A DNA stretch of 64,000 bases from JAIEOG01 sp964519985 (GTDB taxonomy: Bacteria > Bdellovibrionota > FAC87 > UBA2466), in the NCBI GenBank assembly GCA_964519985.1, contig CAZFMF010000018.1, positions 1-64,000 of the forward strand, in the 5' to 3' direction. The notes below the pieces were generated by a model. That model did no database searches, had not been told where the DNA came from, and worked only from the letters and a program-made list of their open reading frames with translations. Shown in pieces: positions 16,586 to 24,950 of this stretch. Both the position numbers and the translations under genes were made by a program. Numbering within the stretch: position 1 is the first letter of the stretch; every line of letters begins with the position of its first letter.

Positions 16586-17953
16586 GTGTTTTGGAACCAC
16601 CCTCTGCGCGGCTGGTTTGTTTTCGCTTTTTTCGTTCAATTGCTTTGCCCGATGCCGGTCGGCACGAACCCGGGTTCCCGGTGGGCGTTGCTCTGCGCGC
16701 TCTCCGAAGAGGGGCGCCTCGCGATCGATTCTTACGTCAATCACACCATTGATTGGTCACGGACTCCGGAAGGTCACTATTATTCCAATAAGGCCCCTGG
16801 CCCGGCACTCTTAGCTTTTCCCGTCTTCAAACTGCTCGATGGGTGGCAGACGCGTGGCATCGCCGATCGCGCGGAGCGGGACCGGATTCGGTATTTACAG
16901 CGGGGAAATAACACCCGCTTGCTGTCCTTTCTCTTCCAAGTCTTTCCTTTTTTCGCGCTCGTTTTTTGGTGGTTGCGGCGATTGGAACGCCAGGGCGTTT
17001 CCCGGGACGCCGTCGCGGGTGCGGCCATGGCGCTACTGTTGGGCAATACGGCCTGCGTTTTCCTCAACTCCTTTTTTGGCCACGGGGTCACCGCGGTTTG
17101 TGCCTTGGCGACCTTGGCGGCGGCCGTTCAGGGATCGGTGGCCGCGGCCGCCTTTTTCTTCGGGTGGGCTCTGCTCTGCGACTATTCCGCCGCCGTACTA
17201 CTACTACCGCTCGGGCTTTTTTGGATTCCCGATTTTCGCGCTTCGCCCGCGCGGGGGCTTTGGTTTTTGCGGCTTGTCGTCGGTGCGGCCGTGCCGGCGG
17301 TCCTATGGATCGGGTACCACCAGATTTGCTTCGGTGGGCCGTTCACGATTGCCAATGCGTTTCAGAACCCGCTCTTCATCGAGCCCGATGCGAGTCGCCT
17401 GGGGGGAATCCTTTCCCTCCCGAACCCGGTGGTGGCGTGGGAGCTGCTCTTTGGAACGGCGCGCGGGTTGTTGTGGACCCAGCCCTGGGTACTGGTGATG
17501 TTGGCGGCGCCGTGGCTCTTCCCAATCGATCGGGCGGCGCGCTTCGCGTTTGTCACTTTCGCCTTACTCTTCGCGGTGAATGCGGCCTTTAACGGTTGGC
17601 ACGGGGGCGATAGCGCGGGCCCGCGCTACCTCGCCGCCGGGTTAGCGTTGATGGGGGTGGCGTTGGGCCTAGTTTGGGATGGATTTTCGTCTCCGTTGCG
17701 GGCCGCGCTGCGATTCACGGTGAGTGTGGCCGTGGTTTTTCAGCTGGTGCTGTTCTCCGTCTACCGAATGCCGCACTATCAGCCGCTCTGGCGTTTCTTT
17801 CGGGACGAGCTGGTGGGAGAGAAGTGGGCCACCCCCGTGTCGCGATTGGCCCTGACGTTGCCGATCGCGCTACTGCTGATCTACCGAACTTGGCGCGAGC
17901 GTCCGAACAAGTCACCGAGCAGCCGTCCCTTTTCGCCGGCGGCGGCAAACTGA
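16586..17953 (+). CDS. Polytopic membrane protein, GT-C/GT39-like
   Basis: 455 residues with about ten hydrophobic segments. The first large periplasmic loop has DWSRTPEGHYYSNKAPG; the Y-S-N-K-A-P-G block recurs in predicted GT-C (PMT/ArnT-like) glycosyltransferases that use lipid-linked sugars. It begins with GTG three bases after the glutaredoxin stop. Its last 73 bp overlap the convergent GT2 gene. It has no soluble catalytic domain. Substrate unknown; the neighbourhood points to envelope glycan assembly. Confidence 0.65.
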   Translation: MFWNHPLRGWFVFAFFVQLLCPMPVGTNPGSRWALLCALSEEGRLAIDSYVNHTIDWSRTPEGHYYSNKAPGPALLAFPVFKLLDGWQTRGIADRAERDRIRYLQRGNNTRLLSFLFQVFPFFALVFWWLRRLERQGVSRDAVAGAAMALLLGNTACVFLNSFFGHGVTAVCALATLAAAVQGSVAAAAFFFGWALLCDYSAAVLLLPLGLFWIPDFRASPARGLWFLRLVVGAAVPAVLWIGYHQICFGGPFTIANAFQNPLFIEPDASRLGGILSLPNPVVAWELLFGTARGLLWTQPWVLVMLAAPWLFPIDRAARFAFVTFALLFAVNAAFNGWHGGDSAGPRYLAAGLALMGVALGLVWDGFSSPLRAALRFTVSVAVVFQLVLFSVYRMPHYQPLWRFFRDELVGEKWATPVSRLALTLPIALLLIYRTWRERPNKSPSSRPFSPAAAN

Positions 17954-18783
17954 AATCCGGCCACGTCCTTGACTAGGCAGTAAGCGAGATTGAGTTTCAC
18001 GATCACGGCCCGAGCCGCCACTCGCGCGGCCCGCACCCAACCGCGCTTCGCGCACTGATCGGCCAGTTTTGCGAACAACGCCGATTCTTCGCGAAAACGA
18101 AGCGCGTTTTGAGTGTAGGCGGTCGTACTGTTGCCGGCGTGGCGCCGGTACGCGTATGCGAATTCGGGTAAACCAATAAGGGTCCGGCCTTCGAAGAGCA
18201 ACCGGGCCCAAAGATCGAGGTCCTGAACCATTTCCCATTGGGGATCAAAGCGCAGGGTTCCCAGTACCGATTTGCGAAAACAGGCGGTCGGACAAAAGAG
18301 AAAGTTTCCCCGGAGCAATGCGCGCAATCCCTCTTCTCCCGTGAGCAAAATCGTCTCTCGCCGCGATGGCATCAGGAAGCCCTTGTAAAAATCGGGAAAA
18401 GAAAAAACCGGTCGACCCTCGCCATCCATTACCCGGGCGCGGCAAAAAACGGCCGCCGCCTCCGGATACTGGTGGGCGGCTTCGCGCATCCGCCTCGCGT
18501 AGTTCGGCAAGAGTGCGTCGTCGCCGTGCAAGAGCGTCACGAGATCGGTTTCGGCAAGCTCGAGACAACGATTCCAATTGCCAACCATTCCCAAGCGCGT
18601 GGCGTTGTGCACGTAGCGGATGCGGGGGTCGGCGAGTCCGTCGACGAACTCCCGAATCCCGGTCTCCGTACCGTCATCGCTGATCACCAGCTTCCACTCG
18701 CTCTCGGATTGGGCCAGTACGCTGTGTACCGCTTTTTCCAAAAGGGGTCGGCCGCGGTAAAAGGGAATCGCAAAACTGATCAT
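17881..18783 (-). CDS. Family 2 glycosyltransferase
   Basis: 300 residues. Typical GT-A start ISFAIPFYRGRPLLEKAVHS, then VISDDGTETG and the metal-site HGDDALLPNY, followed by ARLLFEGRTLIG and YRRHAGNSTT, a pattern seen in rhamnosyl- and other O-antigen-type transferases. Cytoplasmic, peripheral to the inner membrane. It overlaps the upstream methyltransferase by 4 bp (18780-18783), so the pair is one transcription unit, and overlaps the convergent membrane protein by 73 bp. Sugar specificity cannot be assigned. Confidence 0.88.
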   Translation of the reverse strand: MISFAIPFYRGRPLLEKAVHSVLAQSESEWKLVISDDGTETGIREFVDGLADPRIRYVHNATRLGMVGNWNRCLELAETDLVTLLHGDDALLPNYARRMREAAHQYPEAAAVFCRARVMDGEGRPVFSFPDFYKGFLMPSRRETILLTGEEGLRALLRGNFLFCPTACFRKSVLGTLRFDPQWEMVQDLDLWARLLFEGRTLIGLPEFAYAYRRHAGNSTTAYTQNALRFREESALFAKLADQCAKRGWVRAARVAARAVIVKLNLAYCLVKDVAGFQFAAAGEKGRLLGDLFGRSRQVR

Positions 18784-19406
18784 TTGATCGCCAACACGAT
18801 AAATTCATTGTGGGAGAAGACATGTCCCACCCAGCGGGGGAATGGAAAAGAATAACGCCGCCGAATGGTCAATCCCAATTCCACCAGCCACTGCGAAGCG
18901 AGTCGGTCATCGACAAAGTTCACATGGGTGGCATCGGATCGGTAGCCGGCCGGCTGCGGGGTGATCACCGCTACCTTGCCCCCCTTCCGGACAAACGGGA
19001 GATAGTGCGCGAGCAAAGCTTTAGCTTCCGGGGCGGGCAGGTGCTCTAATACGTGGGCGATGAGCAGAGCGTCAAAACTGGCGGGTTTTGCGTACGGCGA
19101 GTATTGGAATTCCTCGGGCAAGAATGCGCGGAGCCCACGCTCGCGCATGCGGCGTACCGCCTCGGCATTGTGATCGACCCCAACGCCGTGACCTTCGAGG
19201 TGTAGGAGATTACGGCCGATGCCGGCGCCGACGTCCAAAGTAAAACCCAGATCGAGACCGCGAATGTTTCGGCGGTAAGGGGCTTGCACATCGACGAAAC
19301 GTCGCCAGCCACGCGATTCAATGCGCGCGAGTCGCAACGCGTATTCCCGGTCCTTCGTATTGGGACTTTCCACCCTCAAACCATACGTTCGCCGACGCAG
19401 GCCCAC
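18780..19406 (-). CDS. Class I SAM-dependent methyltransferase
   Basis: 208 residues. SAM-binding motif I LDVGAGIGRNLLHLEG, motif II VGVDHNAEAV, and ALLIAHVLEHLP (motif IV) give a compact Rossmann methyltransferase. Coupled by ATGA to the GT2 gene, it probably methylates the growing glycan or its lipid carrier. The start is GTG at 19406. It is 53 bp from, and divergent to, the DsbD-alpha-like gene. Confidence 0.85.
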   Translation of the reverse strand: MGLRRRTYGLRVESPNTKDREYALRLARIESRGWRRFVDVQAPYRRNIRGLDLGFTLDVGAGIGRNLLHLEGHGVGVDHNAEAVRRMRERGLRAFLPEEFQYSPYAKPASFDALLIAHVLEHLPAPEAKALLAHYLPFVRKGGKVAVITPQPAGYRSDATHVNFVDDRLASQWLVELGLTIRRRYSFPFPRWVGHVFSHNEFIVLAIK

Positions 19407-19459
19407 AACCCCGAAAAACTTCGGTTGTTTTCTCTCCCGAAACTCGCGATCCTAGGCGG

Positions 19460-19930
19460 ATGAAACGCCTTTGCTGCTTGATTTTGGTCGGTCTGACTCC
19501 CTTGGTTTTAACCGCGGCCCCCGTCCAGCACCTAACCGTCGAGGGCGTCCGGCCGGCGCGTCTAAAAGCAAACCAAGCGGCGGAAGTGGTGGTGGAAGTC
19601 AAAGTCCGCGATGGATTTCACGTCCAAGCCAATCCCGCCAGCAAGCCGCAGCTCATTGCGACCCGGATCGATCTGGCCGGGGGCAAGGGCCTCAGTATTG
19701 GTCGCCCGCTGTACCCACAAGGCAAACCCTATAAAGTCGGGGGATTGTCGATGACGGTCTCGACCTACGACGGCCGTTTTGAACTCAAAATCCCCATCAA
19801 GGCTTCTTCGCTGGCCAGCCCCGGCAAACAGGATCTGGCGGGTAAGATCCGTTACCAGGCTTGCGACGATAAACTGTGCTTTCCACCGACGCTGGCCAAG
19901 TTCTCAGCCTCCGTGGAAGTCCTTCCCTAG
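19460..19930 (+). CDS. Periplasmic DsbD N-terminal (alpha) domain-like protein
   Basis: 156 residues: signal peptide (1-20) and one immunoglobulin-like domain ending in YQACDDKLCFPP, the DsbD-alpha cysteine pair (Cys135 and Cys140, here C-x4-C). In full DsbD this domain receives electrons from the membrane part and reduces periplasmic thiol proteins. Here it stands alone with no membrane or thioredoxin domain beside it, so its reductant must be encoded elsewhere. AGGCGG directly precedes the ATG. Probable role: periplasmic thiol reduction, for example of c-type cytochrome precursors. Confidence 0.8.
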   Translation: MKRLCCLILVGLTPLVLTAAPVQHLTVEGVRPARLKANQAAEVVVEVKVRDGFHVQANPASKPQLIATRIDLAGGKGLSIGRPLYPQGKPYKVGGLSMTVSTYDGRFELKIPIKASSLASPGKQDLAGKIRYQACDDKLCFPPTLAKFSASVEVLP

Positions 19931-19957
19931 AGACATTTTCGGATTTAGGATGCCCCC

Positions 19958-20743
19958 ATGTTGAACGGCGAGAAAGTAGTTTGCGTCCTTCCGGCCTACA
20001 ACGCCGAAAAGACCTTGGAAAAAACCTTGCAGGATGTGCCCGCCGGAGTGGTGGATCTTTATATTCTCGTCGATGACTGCTCGAGCGATGCGACGGTGGC
20101 ATTGGCCGAGCGCCTGCAGAGCCGATTTCCACTCAAGGTCATTCGCCACGACTCCAATAAGGGTTATGGCGGCAACCAAAAAACGTGTTACCGCGAAGCG
20201 ATGAGTGAGGGCGCCGAGGTCGTGGTGATGTTGCATCCGGACTATCAGTACGAGCCCAAGCTTCTCGGGGCCTTGGCGGGTTTAGTAGCCAACGGCGTCT
20301 ACGATGTTTCCCTTGGCTCGCGGATCTTGGGTATGGGGGCTCTCAAAGGGGGAATGCCCCTTTACAAGTACCTCTTCAATCGAGCTTTGACCTTGATCGA
20401 AAATCTTTTGATCGGCCAAAAACTTTCCGAGTACCACACGGGATACCGAGCCTACTCCCGGCGTGTTTTGGATCAGGTGGCGTTCGATATCAATAGCGAT
20501 GACTTTGTTTTCGACAACGAGATGCTGGTCCAATGCCACGTGGCGGGTTTTCGTATCGGCGAGATTTCGGTGCCGACCAAATACTTCCCGGAAGCCAGCT
20601 CCATCAATTTCCGTCGCAGCGTAAAGTATGGTTTCGGGGTTCTGCGCTGTTCCCTGGAAGGGTTTCTCTTTCGCACCGGATTGCGGAAACACCCACGCTT
20701 CCGAGGTTCCACTACCGTTTCCCTTCCCACTTCCCTGGGATAA
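19958..20743 (+). CDS. Family 2 glycosyltransferase, dolichol-phosphate-mannose-synthase-like
   Basis: 261 residues. VVCVLPAYNAEKTLEKT, then LVDDCSSDAT, a HDSNKGYGGN block and MLHPDYQYEP. The later HTGYRAYSRRVLD is the DPM1-type acceptor-site block. Such enzymes load a sugar from a nucleotide onto a polyprenyl phosphate, providing donors for GT-C enzymes. Two large polytopic proteins follow on the same strand, which fits. There are no C-terminal membrane helices. AGGA lies about eight bases before the ATG. Donor sugar unknown. Confidence 0.88.
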   Translation: MLNGEKVVCVLPAYNAEKTLEKTLQDVPAGVVDLYILVDDCSSDATVALAERLQSRFPLKVIRHDSNKGYGGNQKTCYREAMSEGAEVVVMLHPDYQYEPKLLGALAGLVANGVYDVSLGSRILGMGALKGGMPLYKYLFNRALTLIENLLIGQKLSEYHTGYRAYSRRVLDQVAFDINSDDFVFDNEMLVQCHVAGFRIGEISVPTKYFPEASSINFRRSVKYGFGVLRCSLEGFLFRTGLRKHPRFRGSTTVSLPTSLG

Positions 20744-20769
20744 GATAATTCCCGGTCGGGGGATAGAAA

Positions 20770-22797
20770 ATGCGCACTCGTTCCAAACGCTTACGAGCCG
20801 CGGGGCCGTGGCTTGTCGCACTGAGTCTGTATTCGATTTTGCTCTTCGTTCTCCTGCGGGTACACCATTCGACGGTTTCCGCCGAACCCGATCAGTACTA
20901 CCACCTGGCGATGGCCCGTCTGATGGCCGAGAACGGCCTGATTGATTCGGTGCCGCAAGCCGACAATATGGTTTGGAAGGAGAAGTTCACTAACATTTAC
21001 TTCCTTTTTACCGCCCTGACGGCGGCGGCCTGGAAAGTCGGCGGAGAACCCGCCGCGCGGGCGATTTCGCCACTACTGACGCTCGCTCTTTTGCTGCTCC
21101 TATTTGCTTTTTGTCGGCGCTATCTCAATTGGAAATGGGCGCTCTTTCTCCCGGTCCTGCTACTGCTTCTAAATCCGTCGACTTTCTCCCGGTATATTCA
21201 TCTGCGCCCATCGGTGCTCGCCGAGTGCTTGGTGGTGGGAATGATGCTCGCGATCGTTTCGGGCCATCGCTACGCCTTGCTGGCCACGGCTTTCTTGTTC
21301 CCCCTTAGCTACCACGCCCTGTACGTGCCCTTAACTGTTTTAGTCGGCGCGGCGGGTATTGGGTATTTTCTAGATAAGGACGAATGGACCCGGGATGCGC
21401 TTTACGGTTTTGGGGCGTTGGCGTTGGGTTGCGTCTGCAACCCGTACTTTCCGGCGACGCTCGCGCCGATCACCGCGAGCTTTTCGGCCGTGGCGAAGAC
21501 CGGTGTGCATTGGACTGATGCGCCTATGGAAATTTTCGGCTGGGATCGGGAACGGTTTTTTGGACGCATTCCCTTTTTTGGTTTTGTGCTCGGGGCGGCC
21601 GCTTGGCTGGCGCTCTCTAAGTCGAAGAAGAAATGGGATCGGTCCGAATTTTTTTTCCTCTTCGGTTTGGCCGCGATGTTTTCGGCGCTGCTTTTTGTCT
21701 CCTATCGGGCGATGGAGTATGCGGGACCGATGCTGGTCCTGCTTTCGGCTTTCGTGATGTCGCGTCTCGCCCAATCGCCGAAGGAGCTGGGTTTTTTGAT
21801 GGCGGCCGCGGTGTTGGTGAGCTTGCCCGAGAGCGTTCGCCTTTTCCGGGTACCGTTGCCGACTCCGATCGATTCGGTTTCCCAGCGGTCCGCGATTGAT
21901 TCCATTCCGAAGGGGGAAGGGAAGAAGGTTTTTAATTGCGATTGGTCTTCGGGTGGGCCCTTGCTCTATTTGCGTCCCGACTTGAAGTTCATCGATTTGG
22001 GAGACCCGACCGCGATGGATTCGGCAAGCTCGATATTTCGTGGCTTGCGGACGGCGGTGATTGACGGCCAAATCCCTTTTCTATTTGGACCGGTCCGCCA
22101 CGCCTTCCAATCGGACTACGTGTTTTGCCAGAACCGGCCACTATTGGGAGCATTGGAACGGGATCCTCATTTCCGTCGCATCTATCCGCCCGGTCCGGCG
22201 GGGCTGGCATCGTTGAGTGCGGAGGGCTACGCCGTATATGAAGTCGCGCCCGCCCGGCACCCAAGCTTCGTCTCCGAACTGGAAAAGCAAGGCAAAGCGG
22301 GCCGGGAAAAATTGCGGACATCGCAGGCATTGCCGGAGCCGCAGCGCAGTCCCTTTTTCAATCTCTCCGCGCCTCCCGCCGCCCGCGCGATATCCAGTGA
22401 AGAGAAAGACTGTGAGCAGATTGTAGTACCCCGGGAAGAAGTGGCCCGACGACAAGGCGCCCAGTTTCTCGGGTTGGGGGGTGGTCCGGAAATGCGCGTG
22501 CAATGGAACGGAAAGCCCCTCTTCCGTCGGCACGGTGCTCGCCCCACCCAAAGTCTGGATGTCTTGATCCCGTTGCCCCAGCCGCTCGCGGCCGCGGATC
22601 GGATTGAGATTCGTGTCTGTCCGGGTTGGAATCTTCCGCAGATGGGAGTGGCAGTTTCCCTGTGGAAAAGCACGGAAATCAAGGCGACGTGCCATTGGAA
22701 GGGAACGGCGGAGGCTTCGGCCACCGAAGTCCTTTTCTCCGAGCGCCCCGCTTACACCTGCCTCGGCACCATTGCTTCCCCGGCGCGGTCTTTATGA
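20770..22797 (+). CDS. Large polytopic protein with STT3-like first-loop motif (putative GT-C glycosyltransferase)
   Basis: 675 residues: about ten to twelve membrane segments, then a ~250-residue soluble domain. After the first helix comes EPDQYYHLAMARLMAENG, with Asp41; archaeal AglB/STT3 oligosaccharyltransferases carry a very similar D-x-x-Y-H-x-R element as a catalytic metal site. The WWDYG sequon-binding motif of true STT3 is absent. The soluble part has CDWSSGGPLLYLRPDL and FIDLGDP, seen in other GT-C proteins. The ATG is preceded by GGGGGA, and the stop overlaps the next gene as ATGA. A lipid-linked-sugar glycosyltransferase is likely; oligosaccharyltransferase activity is unproven. 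Confidence 0.65.
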   Translation: MRTRSKRLRAAGPWLVALSLYSILLFVLLRVHHSTVSAEPDQYYHLAMARLMAENGLIDSVPQADNMVWKEKFTNIYFLFTALTAAAWKVGGEPAARAISPLLTLALLLLLFAFCRRYLNWKWALFLPVLLLLLNPSTFSRYIHLRPSVLAECLVVGMMLAIVSGHRYALLATAFLFPLSYHALYVPLTVLVGAAGIGYFLDKDEWTRDALYGFGALALGCVCNPYFPATLAPITASFSAVAKTGVHWTDAPMEIFGWDRERFFGRIPFFGFVLGAAAWLALSKSKKKWDRSEFFFLFGLAAMFSALLFVSYRAMEYAGPMLVLLSAFVMSRLAQSPKELGFLMAAAVLVSLPESVRLFRVPLPTPIDSVSQRSAIDSIPKGEGKKVFNCDWSSGGPLLYLRPDLKFIDLGDPTAMDSASSIFRGLRTAVIDGQIPFLFGPVRHAFQSDYVFCQNRPLLGALERDPHFRRIYPPGPAGLASLSAEGYAVYEVAPARHPSFVSELEKQGKAGREKLRTSQALPEPQRSPFFNLSAPPAARAISSEEKDCEQIVVPREEVARRQGAQFLGLGGGPEMRVQWNGKPLFRRHGARPTQSLDVLIPLPQPLAAADRIEIRVCPGWNLPQMGVAVSLWKSTEIKATCHWKGTAEASATEVLFSERPAYTCLGTIASPARSL

Positions 22798-24950
22798 CGA
22801 AGAAGCGAGTCCGCCAAGCCAGTCGACGGGGACAGCCCGAACTCGAACGTTGGTTGCCGGCCTTGATTGTGGCCAGCTTCCTCGTGCCGCTCATGTTTTT
22901 GGTTTTGCTTTTTTGCGATATGCGCGCACAGGAAGCGCAATTCCTATTGATTGATGGTGTCTTCCAAACGCTGGATCCATTACGGCGCCTTTTCTCCGGC
23001 CAGGTCTTTTTCCGCGATTTCGTTTCTTACCTCGGCATTGGCCACACCTTGATGTACGTGCCACTTTTCGCGTTGCTCGGCCAAACGCTTTACGCCTCCA
23101 TGTTTTCCGCGCATTTCGTGGTTTGCATTGCCACCGGTGCTTCATTGGTCTTAGTCGCGGCGATGGTTTTTCGTTCTTGGCGTTGGGGCGCGATCTTGGC
23201 GGCCGTTTTCCTGGCGCACGCGATCTTTAACCCTTCGCTGCAATTCATCTTGCTTCCCCCGACATTCATCGATCCCGGTGTTTCGGGACGTCCGATCCGC
23301 CTTTTCCTACCTACGTTGATTGCCTTGATCCTCTATTTTAGTTGGCCGCGGCTCAGTGGGAAAACCCGTCGCGCCGCGATTCACCGTGCCGCCGCTCTGG
23401 CCGGGCTGGGAGCGGTCTCCATCTTTTACAGCAATGACTACGGGCTGCCGGTGGCGGTGACCCTTCCATTGGTTTTTATTTTCCTGCGGCCGGGCAATTC
23501 GCAGCGTGGAATCGAACTGGGCATCTACGCCCTCGTCTTGCCGATTCTCATTTTCCTGCTGGGCAATTTACTGACCCTTGGACATTTCTTCGACTGGTAC
23601 CGGTACAACTTCGATTGGGTCGCACGTTCCCAGTTTTGGTATTTTGAAGATTACACAAAAAAACTGGTTGGCCTGGGGGATTGGCTCCAGTTCTGGATGC
23701 TGGAGGATGCGTACAAGGTACGGATGGTCGCGTGCGTACCCCTGCTCATTTACATTTGGTTCCGCGGGCCGGCGGGCCTCACCGCTCCCGCCGTGCTGCT
23801 TTTCTTGGGGATTACCCATCTTCTCTCGGCGATTGTCGTTCAGTTTGGATCCTGGCGGGATAGTGGCTACGAATTAGGCTTAGCGCTCGAATATAAGTTC
23901 ATCGAGCTCTATTGCATTCTGTTTTTGCTCCGCCAATTGCCGTGGGCGCGCCTCTTCAAGCGTCTCGGCAAGGGGGCACGGCGCCAGTGGGAACGGATTG
24001 TCGCGCGGGAGCGAGAGTTTCGCGACATCGCCTTCGTGGTGGGTGCGCTAACCACGGCTATCTATATTGGTTCTCAAGCCATGCGCCTGCAGCGATTTTA
24101 CGAATCGGTCGACTCAGCGTTTGGTGAGCGCCCGACGATGCCGATCGTGGACCGGACCCTCGATGATCAACGCAAGCTGGATATGCAGGTTTTGGCCTCA
24201 CTCAAAGCCCAGCTCGGCGCGGGCACGGTCCTTTCCGAGTACAGCGGCTTAGATCTCCTGGGATTGGGTAAGATCAGTGATAGTCGCGCCGGCCTAATCA
24301 TTCACGCTTTCGGAGGAGATCGAGAGGCGATCGTCGATAAACTGACGCGCAAGTCGACCGCGCTGGTTTCGACGGTTTCCAATCGGTTTACCAACTGGAT
24401 TGAATGGAGCGTGCGGCAGAACTGGTGGTTCTACCGACCCCTTTACGAAAACTACCAATTGGTGGCCGCGAGTCCGGGTTACCTTTTTTGGAAACCGCGA
24501 GTCCGTCCGCTTGCCTTCGACTCCGAAAAGCTGACCTGCCGCTGGACGCAGACGAACGGGAGATTTTTTTTCTCCGTTACGCGCGAGAGCGGCAAGCCGC
24601 GTTGGAAGGAAAATGCGTTGGCGGAGTTGGAGCTGACGGTTCGCCCGGGCGATCTGAGTGGCTACCGCAAGACCCTGCAGCGGGAACTACTGGTCCTCGC
24701 TTTTCCCGAAACCCCCATGGAACAGGTTGTGAATCAAAATGGATTGCGTATGGGGCGTCCGGTAGTGCCGGGGTCGTTTGCCTTTCCGATCGAGGTGCGA
24801 AACTCGGGGAAAATGCGTTTCGAAATGAACCTGGAGGCGACCTTTCCCCGGACGATTTCCGTGGAGGCGTGCGCGGCAAAGGTGATTGCGCCCATGAGCA
24901 CATTTCGCCCGCCGCGTGAACGTCCCTACGCACCCCGGGTCAGCGAGTGA
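22794..24950 (+). CDS. Large polytopic membrane protein, GT-C-like (paralogue of the neighbour on the other strand)
   Basis: 718 residues with about eleven membrane segments and a soluble C-terminal beta-rich domain (about 560-718). The first periplasmic loop reads LLIDGVFQTLDP ... FFRDFVSYLGIGH: an acidic residue after helix one, then a D-F-x-x-x-x-G element. The convergent gene at 24940 has the same plan (LLLDDFHLGELY ... PYVDFVPVQGLLG), so the two look paralogous. The ATG at 22794 overlaps the upstream stop as ATGA; a longer in-frame start at 22626 would run deep into that gene. Expected in inner-membrane glycan transfer; function not established. Confidence 0.65.
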   Translation: MTKKRVRQASRRGQPELERWLPALIVASFLVPLMFLVLLFCDMRAQEAQFLLIDGVFQTLDPLRRLFSGQVFFRDFVSYLGIGHTLMYVPLFALLGQTLYASMFSAHFVVCIATGASLVLVAAMVFRSWRWGAILAAVFLAHAIFNPSLQFILLPPTFIDPGVSGRPIRLFLPTLIALILYFSWPRLSGKTRRAAIHRAAALAGLGAVSIFYSNDYGLPVAVTLPLVFIFLRPGNSQRGIELGIYALVLPILIFLLGNLLTLGHFFDWYRYNFDWVARSQFWYFEDYTKKLVGLGDWLQFWMLEDAYKVRMVACVPLLIYIWFRGPAGLTAPAVLLFLGITHLLSAIVVQFGSWRDSGYELGLALEYKFIELYCILFLLRQLPWARLFKRLGKGARRQWERIVAREREFRDIAFVVGALTTAIYIGSQAMRLQRFYESVDSAFGERPTMPIVDRTLDDQRKLDMQVLASLKAQLGAGTVLSEYSGLDLLGLGKISDSRAGLIIHAFGGDREAIVDKLTRKSTALVSTVSNRFTNWIEWSVRQNWWFYRPLYENYQLVAASPGYLFWKPRVRPLAFDSEKLTCRWTQTNGRFFFSVTRESGKPRWKENALAELELTVRPGDLSGYRKTLQRELLVLAFPETPMEQVVNQNGLRMGRPVVPGSFAFPIEVRNSGKMRFEMNLEATFPRTISVEACAAKVIAPMSTFRPPRERPYAPRVSE

